Assembly: GCA_963732345.1 (NCBI GenBank)
Contig: CAVSZI010000003.1
Location: 124,001 to 188,000 of the forward strand
Reading direction: 5' to 3'
Origin: Bog-532 sp963732345
Lineage (GTDB): Bacteria > Actinomycetota > Actinomycetes > Streptosporangiales > Streptosporangiaceae
Length of the DNA stretch: 64,000 bases
In this document: positions 42,525 through 51,893 of the stretch, in pieces
Layout: the number at the start of each line of letters is the position of its first letter
How positions within the stretch are numbered: position 1 is the stretch's first letter
The notes under the pieces: generated by a model
The model's database searches: none
What the model was told of the DNA's origin: nothing
What the model saw: only the letters and a program-made list of their open reading frames with translations
Translations under genes and position numbers: made by a program

Positions 42525-42694
42525 GGCATCGGCCTCCTTCGTGCGGGCAGTCAACTCCTGGTTAGTAGGGTATGCCGTCGCTGCGGGCCCAAGCGGACAA
42601 GCCCGGTGGTCGGATAACGTCAGAGCAGCCAGGAGACCCAGGGGCCCGGCCCGGACGGGCCGTTGGCCCTGGCCATGAAGGAATCGCGACGAGC

Positions 42695-44083
42695 ATGCAA
42701 GTACATGATTCCCTGACCGAGACGGTGGGTAACACGCCGCTGGTCAGGCTGCGCGAGGTCACGCGTGACCTGCGCCTGTCCGGCGCCGGGCCCGACGTCC
42801 TGGCGAAGGTGGAGTACTTCAATCCCGGCGGCTCGGTCAAGGACCGGATCGCCCTGCGCATGATCCAGGCCGCCGAGGCCGCGGGGCAGCTTAGCCCGGG
42901 GGGCACGATCGTCGAGCCGACGTCGGGCAATACCGGCGTCGGGCTGGCCATCGTGGCGGCGGAGCGCGGCTACAAATGCGTGTTCGTCTGCCCGGACAAG
43001 GTCGCCCAGGACAAGCTCAGCGTGCTGCGCGCCTACGGGGCCGATGTCCTCGTCTGCCCGAGCTCGGTTCCGCCCGCCCATCCGGACTCCTACTACAGCG
43101 TGGCCGGCCGGATGGCCGCCGAACTTCCTGGCGCCTGGCAGCCTGACCAGTACGCCAATCCGGAAAATCCCGCGTCGCACTACGCCTCGACCGGCCCGGA
43201 GATCTGGTCCCAGACCGAAGGGCGGGTCACCCATTTCGTGGCCGGGATCGGCACCGGCGGGACGATCAGCGGCGCGGGCCGGTATCTGAAGGACGTGTCC
43301 GGCGGCCGGGTCAAGGTGATCGGCGCCGACCCGGAGGGCTCGGTGTATTCGGGTGGCTCGGGGCGCCCATACCTGGTCGAGGGGGTCGGCGAGGACATCT
43401 GGCCGGACACCTACGACCGGGCGATCTGTGATGAGGTCATCGCCGTGTCCGACGCGGACTCGTTTCTGATGACCCGCCGGCTGGCCCGCGAGGAGGCCCT
43501 CCTGGTCGGCGGGTCCAGTGGCCTGGCCGTCGCGGCGGCGATCCGCGCCGCCAAGGGCGCCGGGCCCGGTGACGTCGTCGTGGTGCTGCTCCCTGACGGG
43601 GGCCGCGGCTACCTCTCGAAGATCTTCAACGACGAGTGGATGGCCGACTACGGCTTCCTTTCCGCGCAGACCGGGGAACCGCTCATCAGTGACGTGCTGG
43701 CGAAGAAGGAGCGCGAGATCCCTGAGTTCGTGCACGCGCACCCGGGTGAGACGGTCGCCCAGGCCATTGCGCTGCTGCGCGAGTACGACGTCTCCCAGCT
43801 CCCGGTGGTCAACGAGGAGCCGCCGGTGATGGCGGCCGAAGTGGTGGGCTCCATCGTCGAGCGTGACCTGCTGGACGCGCTGGTGACCGGGCGCGCCCGG
43901 CCCGGGGACCCGCTGAGCGGGCACATGTCGGCGCCGTTGCCCACGGTCGGTTCGGGTGAGCCGGTGGGCAGCGCGGTCGCTGCGCTGGAACGGGCGGGCG
44001 CGGCCATCGTGCACGTGGACGGCAAGCCGGCGGGCCTGCTGACGCGGCAGGATCTGCTGACCTTCCTGGCCGGCGGTGGGTGA
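42695..44083 (+). CDS. cbs: Cystathionine beta-synthase
   Basis: PLP enzyme joining homocysteine and serine to cystathionine; about 462 residues. PLP Lys 49 is in NPGGSVKDRIALRM, and TSGNTGVGLAIVAAERGY and GIGTGGTISGAGRYLKD follow. Two C-terminal CBS domains (about residues 340-460, EYDVSQLPVV and GAAIVHVDGKPAG) are present, a candidate allosteric module. An AAGGAA lies eleven bases before ATG 42695. It is followed after one base by cystathionine gamma-synthase. Confidence 0.94.
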   Translation: MQVHDSLTETVGNTPLVRLREVTRDLRLSGAGPDVLAKVEYFNPGGSVKDRIALRMIQAAEAAGQLSPGGTIVEPTSGNTGVGLAIVAAERGYKCVFVCPDKVAQDKLSVLRAYGADVLVCPSSVPPAHPDSYYSVAGRMAAELPGAWQPDQYANPENPASHYASTGPEIWSQTEGRVTHFVAGIGTGGTISGAGRYLKDVSGGRVKVIGADPEGSVYSGGSGRPYLVEGVGEDIWPDTYDRAICDEVIAVSDADSFLMTRRLAREEALLVGGSSGLAVAAAIRAAKGAGPGDVVVVLLPDGGRGYLSKIFNDEWMADYGFLSAQTGEPLISDVLAKKEREIPEFVHAHPGETVAQAIALLREYDVSQLPVVNEEPPVMAAEVVGSIVERDLLDALVTGRARPGDPLSGHMSAPLPTVGSGEPVGSAVAALERAGAAIVHVDGKPAGLLTRQDLLTFLAGGG

Positions 44084-44084
44084 C

Positions 44085-45272
44085 ATGACCATGCCGAACG
44101 GGCCCCGCGGGGGGGCATCCGCACCTGGTTTCGAAACCCTGGCCATCCACGCCGGGCAGGACCCGGACCCGGCCACCGGGGCCGTCGTACCGCCGATCTA
44201 CCAGACCTCGACGTTCAAGCAGGATGGCGTGGGCGGCCTGCGCGGCGGGTTCGAGTACTCGCGCACCGCCAATCCGACCCGGACGGCCCTGGAGGAATGC
44301 CTGGCCGCCCTCGAGGCAGGTACGCGGGCAGGTACGCGCGCCCTCGCCTTCGCCTCCGGCATGGCCGCGGAGGATTGCCTGATCCGGGCCGTCTGCTCGC
44401 CCGGGGACCGGGTCATCATCCCCGATGACGCGTACGGAGGCACCTACCGGCTGTTCGCCGCGGTCCTCGCGCGCTGGGGGCTGGATCACGTCCCGGTGCA
44501 CCTGCCCGACGTGACCGCGGTCCGCCGCTGCTTGGCCGAGCGCCCGGCCCGCGTCCTCTGGGTGGAGACACCGACCAACCCGCTGCTGGGCATCGCCGAC
44601 ATCGCGGCGCTGTCCGGGGCCGCGCACGAGGCGGGCGCGATGCTGGTCGTGGACAACACGTTCGCCTCACCGCGCCTGCAGCGCCCGCTGGCTCTCGGCG
44701 CGGACGTGGTGGTGCACTCGACCACCAAATACCTGGGCGGCCATTCCGATGTGGTCGGCGGCGCCCTGGTCACCGCGGACGCTGATGTCGCGGAGCGCGC
44801 GGCGTACCTGCGGAATGCGACGGGCGGGGTGCCGGGGCCGTTCGACTCGTGGCTGACGCTGCGCGGCATCCGGACCCTGGCGGTGCGGATGGACCGGCAC
44901 TGCGACAGCGCCGCACGGGTCGCCGAGATGCTTGGCCGCCACCCGGCCGTGACGCAGGTGCTGTATCCGGGCCTGCCCTCACATCCGGGTCATGCGGTTG
45001 CGGTCAAGCAAATGAGCGGGTTCGGCGGGATGGTGTCCTTCCGCGTGCGGGGTGGCGAAGATGCCGCGGTGGCCCTCTGCGGGCGCACCCGGCTCTTCAC
45101 ACTCGGCGAGTCCCTGGGGGGAGTGGAGTCGCTGATCGAGCATCCGGGCCGGATGACGCATGCGTCGGCCGCCGGTTCCCCGCTGGAGGTCCCGGCGGAT
45201 CTGGTCCGGCTGTCGGTCGGCCTCGAAGACGTCGGTGACCTGCTCGGCGACCTGAACCAGGCGCTGTGTTAG
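44085..45272 (+). CDS. metB: Cystathionine gamma-synthase / gamma-lyase-type enzyme
   Basis: A 395-residue Cys/Met-metabolism PLP enzyme. The PLP lysine is Lys 215 in VHSTTKYLGGHSDVVGG; N-terminal PPIYQTSTF and YSRTANPTRTALEE are also typical. It may work as synthase (methionine branch) or lyase (cysteine from homocysteine with the upstream cbs); family sequence does not separate them. The last three codons and the stop lie in the first copy of a 42-bp tandem repeat belonging to the dispersed GC-rich element. Confidence 0.9.
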   Translation: MTMPNGPRGGASAPGFETLAIHAGQDPDPATGAVVPPIYQTSTFKQDGVGGLRGGFEYSRTANPTRTALEECLAALEAGTRAGTRALAFASGMAAEDCLIRAVCSPGDRVIIPDDAYGGTYRLFAAVLARWGLDHVPVHLPDVTAVRRCLAERPARVLWVETPTNPLLGIADIAALSGAAHEAGAMLVVDNTFASPRLQRPLALGADVVVHSTTKYLGGHSDVVGGALVTADADVAERAAYLRNATGGVPGPFDSWLTLRGIRTLAVRMDRHCDSAARVAEMLGRHPAVTQVLYPGLPSHPGHAVAVKQMSGFGGMVSFRVRGGEDAAVALCGRTRLFTLGESLGGVESLIEHPGRMTHASAAGSPLEVPADLVRLSVGLEDVGDLLGDLNQALC

Positions 45273-45520
45273 CCCGGGGGACGACCCCCCGGAACCCCCG
45301 CTGCGCTGTGTTAGCCCGGGGGACGACCCCCCGGAACCCCCGCTGCGCTCCGCGCCCCGCTGCGGTAACTCGCCGACACACCGGCCGCTCACCGGGCACA
45401 GGGCCCGGTTCGCTGGGCCGGTCACGAGCGTCTCGCCGTAGCCCGCCGGGGTGGCCGTCGGGCACCGGCCGCTCACCGGGCACAGGGCCCGGTTCGCTGG
45501 GCCGGTACGATCGCCTGGCC
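45261..45520 (+). repeat. Dispersed GC-rich element, locus B
   Basis: Two exact 42-bp tandem units (45261-45302, 45303-45344), the first covering the metB stop, each with a CCCGGGGG/CCCCCGGG-type hairpin. Then GCGGTAACTCGCCGACACA and two exact 44-bp copies (45379-45422, 45463-45506) of the CACCGGCCGCTC...GGGCCGGT module. The order is the same as at 50.8 and 60.1 kb. Confidence 0.9.
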
Positions 45521-45530
45521 GTCGCCCCCG

Positions 45531-45848
45531 TCAGTGACGACCGGCGGGTGAGTTCGGCCGGGAGGCGGCGGAGGCGCTTGCCTTGGGCTGGAACGAGAGC
45601 GCGAACCAGGCCGCGCCGAAGAAAATGACGCCAAGCACCAGGCAGCCCGCGCCCTTCAGCGGGTGATTCTTGCCCGAGCCCGCCGCGGTGGCCGTCAGGT
45701 GCCCGGGAAACACGCTGGGCAGCGATTTGGATGGCTCGGCGAAATAGATGATGCCCACGATGACGAGCACGATGGCGATGAGCGCCAGAATCACGGCGGT
45801 GACGACCCGGGCCGCCGGGCGCCCGGGCGATTCACTGACAGAAGCCAA
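45531..45848 (-). CDS. Small two-pass membrane protein, unknown
   Basis: About 105 residues with membrane segments near residues 18-38 and 65-85 (AGCLVLGVIFFGAAWFAL) and a Ser/Ala-rich tail. TTG 45848 is chosen because AGGAGG lies four bases before it; the frame is open to 45911 without similarity. No domain is recognised. It lies between element B and the VWA gene, same strand as the latter. Confidence 0.7.
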   Translation of the reverse strand: MASVSESPGRPAARVVTAVILALIAIVLVIVGIIYFAEPSKSLPSVFPGHLTATAAGSGKNHPLKGAGCLVLGVIFFGAAWFALSFQPKASASAASRPNSPAGRH

Positions 45849-45885
45849 TTTTCCTCCTGAACAGACGGTGCCAGAAGAGAAAAAC

Positions 45886-47859
45886 CTATCGCCGTTCGGC
45901 CCTCCGGGCACGGAGGAAGTCGCTTACAACATATTCGCCGAGGCGCTCGGGCTGAGCCCGGAGTACCCGGCCGCCGTTGCGCCGGGCCACGTTGTCCACG
46001 AATGCGGTCAGCCGGTCGTCTTCGGCGAGCATGAAGATGTTCAGCGCCGCCCCGCGCCGCGTCATCTTGTCCACCTCGGCCAGCGTGAGCTGAAGCGTCT
46101 CCGGGGCCGGCGGCCAGTCGAACCAGGACCGCCCGTCCCGCTGCAGGTGGGCCGTGGGCTCACCGTCGGTCACGATCAGCACCACCGGCTCCTGCTCCGG
46201 GTGACGGTCCAGGTGCCGTCCCGCGAGCACCAGCGCGTGGTGCAGGTTGGTGCCCTGCACCATGTCCCAGCCGAGCCCCGCGAGTTCGGTCTCCCGCAGT
46301 TCGCGCGCGTAGTTGGAGAATCCGACCACCTGCAGCGCGTCCTGGGGGAAACGCATGCGCATGAGCGCGTGCAGGGCGAGCGCGGTCTGCTTGGCCGCCG
46401 CCCACGTGCCGCGCAGCGCCATGGAGTAGGAGAGGTCGACGAGCAGGCTCACCGCGGCCCCGCCGCGCTGCTCGGTCTCCGCCACCTCGAAGTCGCCGGG
46501 GTCCAGCCGTACCCGGGACACCTCGCGGCGGCGGGCGTCCGGCTCGGTGCGCGCCTGGCGGAGCAGCGCCCTCCGGACGGTGGCGGCCGTGTCGATTGGC
46601 TGTTCGTCGCCGAACTCCCAGGACCGGCTGCTGCCGGTCAGTTCGCCCGCCTGTCCGGCGTCGCGGCGGTCGTGGTCGCCCCGGCGCCCCGTGTTCAGGC
46701 CCGGGAAGACCCGGCGCAGCGCGGTTTCGCCCAGCCGGCGTACCGCGCGCGGGGTCAGCTCGAGGCGGCCGCCGTTGCGGTTCAGGTATCCCTGTTCCTC
46801 CAGTTCCCGCTCCACCCGGCGCAGGGCCTCGACGTCGTCCACCGCCTGGCGGCCGAACGCGCGGCGGACCGCGTCCTCGTCGACGTCGTCGAGGCGGGCC
46901 CCCGGGTAGTCCTGGCTGAGCGCGTTCTCCAGCTCGGCCAGGTCAGCCAGCTCGGCCAGCGCGGTCGTGGCGTCGCCGAGCCCGAGCGGTTCCTCGCCCA
47001 TCATCCTCTCGCCCTGCCCGCTATCGGCGTCGGGTCGGCGGGACCGCAGCATGTCGGACAGGCGGGACATCTCCACGGCCAGGCCCGCGTCGTCGAGCGC
47101 CTGCGCCATCAGGCCCGCGAGCTCCTCGCGCTGCTCCCGGCTGAGCGAGGCCATCAGCCGCTCGGCGGCGGCCATCCGGCGGACCAGCGAGTCGACGAGT
47201 TCCTCGAGGTTCTCCGGGTTGTCCGGGAACAGCTCGCCGTATTCCTCCATGAAGCGCTCGAAGTCCTCGGGCGTGTGGTCCCCGCGCGCGTCCGCCTCCA
47301 GCATGGAGTTCAGCTCCGCGAGCATGTCCTTGACCCGCTGCATCGCCTCCGGGTCCGGGTTCTCCAGCACCTGCTTCATGCCACGGAACTGGCTGTCCAG
47401 CACCTCACGGCGCAGCAGGTCCTTGAGCCGGTCGAACGTTTCCCGGGCGGCGGCTGACCGCCACCGGTAGTCAGCTAGCTGCCGGACGGCCTGGGCGGTG
47501 TCGGGCGGCAGCGCGTCGAGGTCGGCCTCGCGCATCCGTGCTTCGTCGCTGGGATCGGGGAAGAGCTCCGCGCGCTCCTGACCGATGGCGGTGTCGAGCA
47601 GCGAGCGGACCTGGTCCAGCGTGCCGTTGAGCCGCCCGCTGCTGCGGATCTCCCGCTGCCGGTCGCGCACCCGCCGCAGCAGGTCGTCCAGGCCGCGCCG
47701 GCCGGGGACCCCCCGGCGCTGGAGCTCGCGCAGCGCGTCCCCGGGCGTCGAGCCGTCCAGCACCGAATCGCCCAGTGCGTCCAGCGCCCCGCGGACGTCG
47801 TACGGTGGCGCCAGCGGGTCGGGACCGTCGGTATACGGCCCGTATCGGTAAGTTCCCAT
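45886..47859 (-). CDS. VWA-domain protein paired with a MoxR-type ATPase
   Basis: A 657-residue protein. Long charged helices (about 30-330) are followed by a C-terminal von Willebrand A domain. The MIDAS residues are in LLVDLSYSMA (near 474), GTNLHHAL and VIVTDGEPT, so metal binding should be intact. No signal peptide or membrane segment. MoxR/VWA pairs act as metal-insertion or assembly chaperones; the client is unknown. AGGGACGG precedes ATG 47859, 41 bp after the ATPase stop. Confidence 0.88.
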   Translation of the reverse strand: MGTYRYGPYTDGPDPLAPPYDVRGALDALGDSVLDGSTPGDALRELQRRGVPGRRGLDDLLRRVRDRQREIRSSGRLNGTLDQVRSLLDTAIGQERAELFPDPSDEARMREADLDALPPDTAQAVRQLADYRWRSAAARETFDRLKDLLRREVLDSQFRGMKQVLENPDPEAMQRVKDMLAELNSMLEADARGDHTPEDFERFMEEYGELFPDNPENLEELVDSLVRRMAAAERLMASLSREQREELAGLMAQALDDAGLAVEMSRLSDMLRSRRPDADSGQGERMMGEEPLGLGDATTALAELADLAELENALSQDYPGARLDDVDEDAVRRAFGRQAVDDVEALRRVERELEEQGYLNRNGGRLELTPRAVRRLGETALRRVFPGLNTGRRGDHDRRDAGQAGELTGSSRSWEFGDEQPIDTAATVRRALLRQARTEPDARRREVSRVRLDPGDFEVAETEQRGGAAVSLLVDLSYSMALRGTWAAAKQTALALHALMRMRFPQDALQVVGFSNYARELRETELAGLGWDMVQGTNLHHALVLAGRHLDRHPEQEPVVLIVTDGEPTAHLQRDGRSWFDWPPAPETLQLTLAEVDKMTRRGAALNIFMLAEDDRLTAFVDNVARRNGGRVLRAQPERLGEYVVSDFLRARRAERR

Positions 47860-47900
47860 CAGCCGTCCCTAGTCTGGCCGTGCGGCCCTGGCGGCCCTCG

Positions 47901-49439
47901 TCACGTCCGGTAGACCGACGTGCCGTCCATGGTGTCCTTGGACAGCCGCCGCATCAGGTACAGCCCCTCCAGCGCGAACTCGATCGCCGCGGCCGCATGG
48001 CCGAAGGACTCCCCGCCGTCCATGCCCAGCCGCTGCATGATCTTGGCCAGCCCAGGCACCTCCCCAATCCGCTGGAGCAGGTCGGACGCCGGGATGAGTT
48101 CACCGGACTCCACCGTCTGGCCGCCGTCGAACTTGGCCAGCAGCGGGGACAGGTCGGCGCTGCCCAGCCGCGCCCGGAAGGTCTCCGCCATGGCCCGGCG
48201 GAGCAGGTGCGCGAGCACCTCTTCCTCCCGGCCCTCCTCGCTGACCTCGAACTCGACCTTGCCCCGCAGCGTCCCGACGATCGCGGGCAGATCGCAGACC
48301 CGGGCGACCGGCTGCTCAGCCGGGGCCGCGGCGGACGTGCCCGTGCCCGCGCGGTGCGCGGCCCGGGAGGCCTCGGCGCGGCGCGGAGCAGGCCGGGCGG
48401 CGGAACTTTCGGCCAGGGCGGCGCGGCGGACAGCGGAGGCGGCTGCCCCCTCAGCCGCCGCGATCGCGAACCGGGCCGAGACGCCGGACCGCGAGTCCAC
48501 GGCCGGCGACTCACGGACCAGGCGGGTGAAGCGCGCGATGACCTCCACCAGATGCTCGGGCAGTTCCGCCCCCGGGACCGCCCCGTCCCAGCCGACGACG
48601 GCCTCCTGGCGGATCAGGCCCAGCTCGTCGTCGAGGGTCAGCGGGTAGTGCGTGCGGATCTCGGCTCCGAACCGGTCCTTCAGCGGCGTGATGATGCGGC
48701 CGCGGTTGGTGTAGTCCTCCGGGTTGGCGCTGGCCACCAGGACCATGTCAAGGGGGAGCCGCAGCGCATACCCGCGAACCCCGATGTCCCGCTCCTCCAG
48801 CACGTTGAGCAGTGCCACCTGGATCCGTTCGGCCAGGTCGGGTAGCTCGTTGAGGCAGAAGATCCCCCGGTTGGTCCGCGGCACCAGGCCGAAGTGGACG
48901 GTCTCGGGGTCGCCGAGCGTACGGCCTTCGGCGACTTTCACCGGGTCGATGTCACCGATGAGGTCGCCCACGCTGGTATCAGGCGTGGCGAGCTTCTCGC
49001 CGTACCGGTCCCGCGCGTTACGCCAAACGACCGGCAGGTCCTCGCCCAGTTCCTCGGCGAGGCGACGGCAGCGGGCACATACCGGGACGTAGGGATGATC
49101 GTTGATCTCACATCCGGCGACGGCGGGCGCCCATTCGTCGAGCAGGCCGGCCAGCGTCCGGATGAGCCGGGTCTTGCCCTGCCCGCGCTCGCCGAGCAGG
49201 ATCACGTCGTGACCGGCTAGGAGGGCTCGCTCCAGGTGCGGGAGCACCGTGTTACCGAAGCCGATGATGCCCGGGAACCGGTCCTGGCCCGCGCGCATCC
49301 GGGCGAGCAGGTTCTGCCTGATCTCCTCCCTGACGCTCCGGTAGACGTGGCCGTCCGCGCGCAGTTCGCCCAGCGTGGCGGGGGCCGGAGGCCCTCCGTG
49401 CCGCGCGGCGGGATGACGATGCTGGCTGTTTGGCTGCAC
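47901..49439 (-). CDS. MoxR/magnesium-chelatase-like AAA+ ATPase
   Basis: About 512 residues. Walker A GERGQGKTRLIRTL near residue 84, a cysteine pair VPVCARC after CEINDHPY, sensor region LVPRTNRGIFCLNELPDL, and LNVLEERDIGVRGY. An Ala-rich insert (about 320-375) precedes the C-terminal domain. It is followed on the same strand by the VWA partner. GTG 49439 is chosen because TAGTGT lies exactly six bases before it; ATG 49442, one codon earlier, is the alternative. Confidence 0.88.
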   Translation of the reverse strand: MQPNSQHRHPAARHGGPPAPATLGELRADGHVYRSVREEIRQNLLARMRAGQDRFPGIIGFGNTVLPHLERALLAGHDVILLGERGQGKTRLIRTLAGLLDEWAPAVAGCEINDHPYVPVCARCRRLAEELGEDLPVVWRNARDRYGEKLATPDTSVGDLIGDIDPVKVAEGRTLGDPETVHFGLVPRTNRGIFCLNELPDLAERIQVALLNVLEERDIGVRGYALRLPLDMVLVASANPEDYTNRGRIITPLKDRFGAEIRTHYPLTLDDELGLIRQEAVVGWDGAVPGAELPEHLVEVIARFTRLVRESPAVDSRSGVSARFAIAAAEGAAASAVRRAALAESSAARPAPRRAEASRAAHRAGTGTSAAAPAEQPVARVCDLPAIVGTLRGKVEFEVSEEGREEEVLAHLLRRAMAETFRARLGSADLSPLLAKFDGGQTVESGELIPASDLLQRIGEVPGLAKIMQRLGMDGGESFGHAAAAIEFALEGLYLMRRLSKDTMDGTSVYRT

Positions 49440-49445
49440 CATTCG

Positions 49446-49451
49446 ACACTA
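49446..49451 (-). promoter_or_regulatory. Putative -10 element, leaderless MoxR transcript
   Basis: On the minus strand TAGTGT, six bases (CGAATG), then GTG 49439. Confidence 0.45.
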
Positions 49452-49569
49452 TGTCCCTCTCGTGGGTGTTCGCATCTGCGCCGCGCTTTACCGCGTAGGG
49501 CCCGGGTGTGCGTGTTGGCCCGGATGGCCCGGTGTGCGTGCCCGGCCCCGCCTGGCCCGGCCGTCGTGG

Positions 49570-49575
49570 CACACT
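49570..49575 (+). promoter_or_regulatory. Putative -10 element of ilvA
   Basis: CACACT, six bases (GCTCAG), then GTG 49582. It deviates from TANNNT at the first base. Confidence 0.35.
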
Positions 49576-49581
49576 GCTCAG

Positions 49582-50802
49582 GTGGCAACGGTGTCTAGCC
49601 AGGTACAGGCCGACGATGTGGTGGCCGCGCGGGAACTGATCCGCGACGTGATCTCACCCACGCCGGTCCTGGCGTCCCGGGCGCTGTCCGAGCTGGTGGG
49701 CGGCCCGGTCTTCCTCAAATGCGAGAACCTCCAGCGCACCGGTTCGTTCAAGGTCCGCGGGGCCTACCTGCGGATCGCGCGGCTGACCGACGAGGAGCGC
49801 GCCCGCGGGGTCGTGGCGGCGAGCGCGGGCAACCACGCCCAGGGGGTGGCCTTCGCCGCGGGCCTGCTCGACACCAAGACCACGGTGTTCATGCCCGAGG
49901 GCGCGCCGCTGCCGAAAATCCAGGCGACCCGCGACTACGGGGCGGACGTGGTCCTGCACGGGTCGTCGGTGGAAGACGCCCTGGCCGGCGCGGAGGAGCA
50001 CGCGGCCCGGACCGGCAGCGTCCTGATTCATCCCTTCGAGCACCCGGACATCGTGACCGGTCAGGGGACGCTCGGGTTCGAGATCATCGAGCAGTGCCCC
50101 CAGGTCCGGACGGTCGTGGTCCCGGTGGGCGGGGGCGGCCTCGCGGCCGGCGTCGCCGTGGCGGTCAAGAGCCTCGATCCGGCCGTGCAGATCGTCGGCG
50201 TCCAGGCCGCCGCCGTCGCGCCGTTCCCGGCCTCGCTCGCCGCGGGACGCCCGATCCCGGTCAAGGGCGGTCCCACGATGGCCGACGGCATCGCGGTGAG
50301 CCGCCCCGGCGAGCTGACCTACAGGCTCCTGGAGCAGCACGGCGCGCGCGTGGTGACGGTGACGGAAGAGAGCCTGTCCCGCGGGCTGCTGCTCTGCCTG
50401 GAGCGCGCCAAGCAGGTTGTCGAGCCGGCCGGTGCCGCCGGGGTGGCCGCTCTGCTCGAGCATGCCGCGGAGATGCAGCCGCCCGTTGTGGTGGTGCTGT
50501 CCGGCGGCAACATCGATCCGCTGCTGCTGTCGAAGCTGCTCCGGCACGGTCTTCGGGCCGCCGGGCGTTACCTCGCCTTCCGGTGCCGCCTGCCGGACAG
50601 GCCGGGTGCGCTGGCCACGCTGCTGCACGGGCTGGCCGGCCTCGGGGCCAACGTCCTGGACGTCTGGCACGAACGCGTCACTCCCCGCCTGCAGGTCGGC
50701 GAGGTGGAGGTGCTGCTGCAGGTGGAAACGCGGGGCCCGGAGCACTGCGAGGAAATGATCACCGAGCTCCGCCAGGCCGGGTACACACTGGTCTTCAGCT
50801 GA
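49582..50802 (+). CDS. ilvA: Threonine ammonia-lyase with C-terminal ACT domain
   Basis: Deaminates threonine to 2-oxobutyrate for isoleucine synthesis; about 406 residues. PLP Lys 57 is in RTGSFKVRGAYLR, then SAGNHAQGVAFAAGLL and VPVGGGGLAAGVAVA. Residues about 330-405 form an ACT domain (LPDRPGALATLLHGLAGLGAN), consistent with amino-acid feedback. GTG 49582 is preferred for distance to a -10-like hexamer; the frame is open to 49462. Element C begins about 10 bp after its stop. Confidence 0.92.
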   Translation: MATVSSQVQADDVVAARELIRDVISPTPVLASRALSELVGGPVFLKCENLQRTGSFKVRGAYLRIARLTDEERARGVVAASAGNHAQGVAFAAGLLDTKTTVFMPEGAPLPKIQATRDYGADVVLHGSSVEDALAGAEEHAARTGSVLIHPFEHPDIVTGQGTLGFEIIEQCPQVRTVVVPVGGGGLAAGVAVAVKSLDPAVQIVGVQAAAVAPFPASLAAGRPIPVKGGPTMADGIAVSRPGELTYRLLEQHGARVVTVTEESLSRGLLLCLERAKQVVEPAGAAGVAALLEHAAEMQPPVVVVLSGGNIDPLLLSKLLRHGLRAAGRYLAFRCRLPDRPGALATLLHGLAGLGANVLDVWHERVTPRLQVGEVEVLLQVETRGPEHCEEMITELRQAGYTLVFS

Positions 50803-50811
50803 AGGGACACC

Positions 50812-51060
50812 GTGTTAGCCCGGGGGGGCGACCCCGTTAGCCCGGGGGGGCGACCCCGTTAGCCCGGGGGGGCGACCCCCCGGAACCCCCCGGATGCGCT
50901 TCGCGCCCGCGCGGTGGTACTTCGCCGACACACCGGCCGCTCACCCGGGCCGTTGGCCCGGGGTCGCTGGGCCGGTATGAGCGCCTCGCCGTAACCCGCG
51001 CGGGTGCCCGCCGATGGCACCGGCCGCTCGCCCGGGCCGTTGGCCCGGGGTCGCTGGGAC
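50812..51060 (+). repeat. Dispersed GC-rich element, locus C
   Basis: Three exact tandem 22-bp units (50814-50835, 50836-50857, 50858-50879) of GTTAGCCCGGGGGGGCGACC plus CC. Then CGGAACCCCCCGGATGCGC, GCGCGGTGGTACTTCGCCGA and two copies of the CCGGCCGCTC...TCGCTGGG module (about 50932-50973 and 51019-51060). It fills the gap between convergent ilvA and greA. Confidence 0.9.
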
Positions 51061-51070
51061 GGTCCGTGAG

Positions 51071-51109
51071 CCGCTGCGGACGGCCGATGTTACTGGCCGT
51101 CCGCAGCGG
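51071..51109 (-). terminator. Strong hairpin, probable greA terminator
   Basis: CCGCTGCGGACGGCC, nine-base loop, GGCCGTCCGCAGCGG: fifteen perfect pairs, eleven bases past the greA stop. It could also stop ilvA transcripts coming from the other side. Confidence 0.75.
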
Positions 51110-51119
51110 TGCGGTCTAC

Positions 51120-51620
51120 TCAGGCGCCCTGGTAGGGAACGGCCTCCAGGATCTCGACCGTCGCGGAACGGCCGTTCGGCAGCGAGTAGGTGGCGTTGTC
51201 GCCGACCTTCTTGCCGGAGATGGCGCTGCCCAGCGGCGAACGCGGTGAGTACACGTCGATGGGGGCGCCGCTCTCCTCCCGCGAGGCGAGCAGGAACGTG
51301 ACCTCTTCCTCGTCGCCGGCGAACCGGACCGTCACGGTCATGCCCGGCCCGACCACGCCGTCGGTCCGTGGCGGCTCACCGACCCGGGCGTTCTCCAGGA
51401 TCGACTGAATCTGCAGCACCCGGCCCTCGTTCTTGCCCTGTTCTTCCTTGGCCGCGTGGTATCCGCCGTTTTCGCGGAGATCACCCTCTTCGCGGGCTGC
51501 TTCAATTCTCTTCGCGATCTCGACCCGCAGTGGTCCCGAGCGATCATCCAGTTCGGCCTTGAGCCGGTCGTACGCCTCCTGGGTCAGCCAGGTGACGCTT
51601 CCTTCGCGGGTCTCGGTCAC
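51120..51620 (-). CDS. greA: Transcription elongation factor GreA
   Basis: Stimulates transcript cleavage by backtracked RNA polymerase; about 166 residues. The N-terminal coiled coil has TQEAYDRLKAELD and the tip motif EGDLRENGGYHAAKEEQ. The C-terminal FKBP-like domain has SPLGSAISGKKVGD and is complete. GTG 51620 has GAGGAG five bases upstream; GTG 51626 is two codons earlier. It is divergent from mca with about 270 bp between. Confidence 0.95.
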   Translation of the reverse strand: MTETREGSVTWLTQEAYDRLKAELDDRSGPLRVEIAKRIEAAREEGDLRENGGYHAAKEEQGKNEGRVLQIQSILENARVGEPPRTDGVVGPGMTVTVRFAGDEEEVTFLLASREESGAPIDVYSPRSPLGSAISGKKVGDNATYSLPNGRSATVEILEAVPYQGA

Positions 51621-51893
51621 GGGCACTCCTCAGCACTGCGCGGTCTTGCCATGTCGCGGGGACCGTGGCCGGCCCCCATGAGGGTAATCTTTTGAGGCTA
51701 ACAAGCGTTAACGACTAAGCCGCAGTAGTCAAATGGCGCAGGCCGGGAATGTCGCTGGAACCCGCGCGTGTTTCCCGGTGACTGCCGGGCTACCGGCACC
51801 GCCGCGGGGACAGCTGACCCAATTGCGGGCCTGTGCCCGCGTGCCCGTAACCGGTCCGCTTTACTCATTACCGAAGGCAATCAGGGAGATCAC

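Noticed and set aside
45261..45520. CRISPR array
   Set aside because: Repeats are adjacent or different in length without unique spacers, and no cas genes are present.
45748..47457. Plus-strand 569-codon frame opposite the VWA gene
   Set aside because: No family similarity; the minus-strand protein has intact MIDAS motifs.
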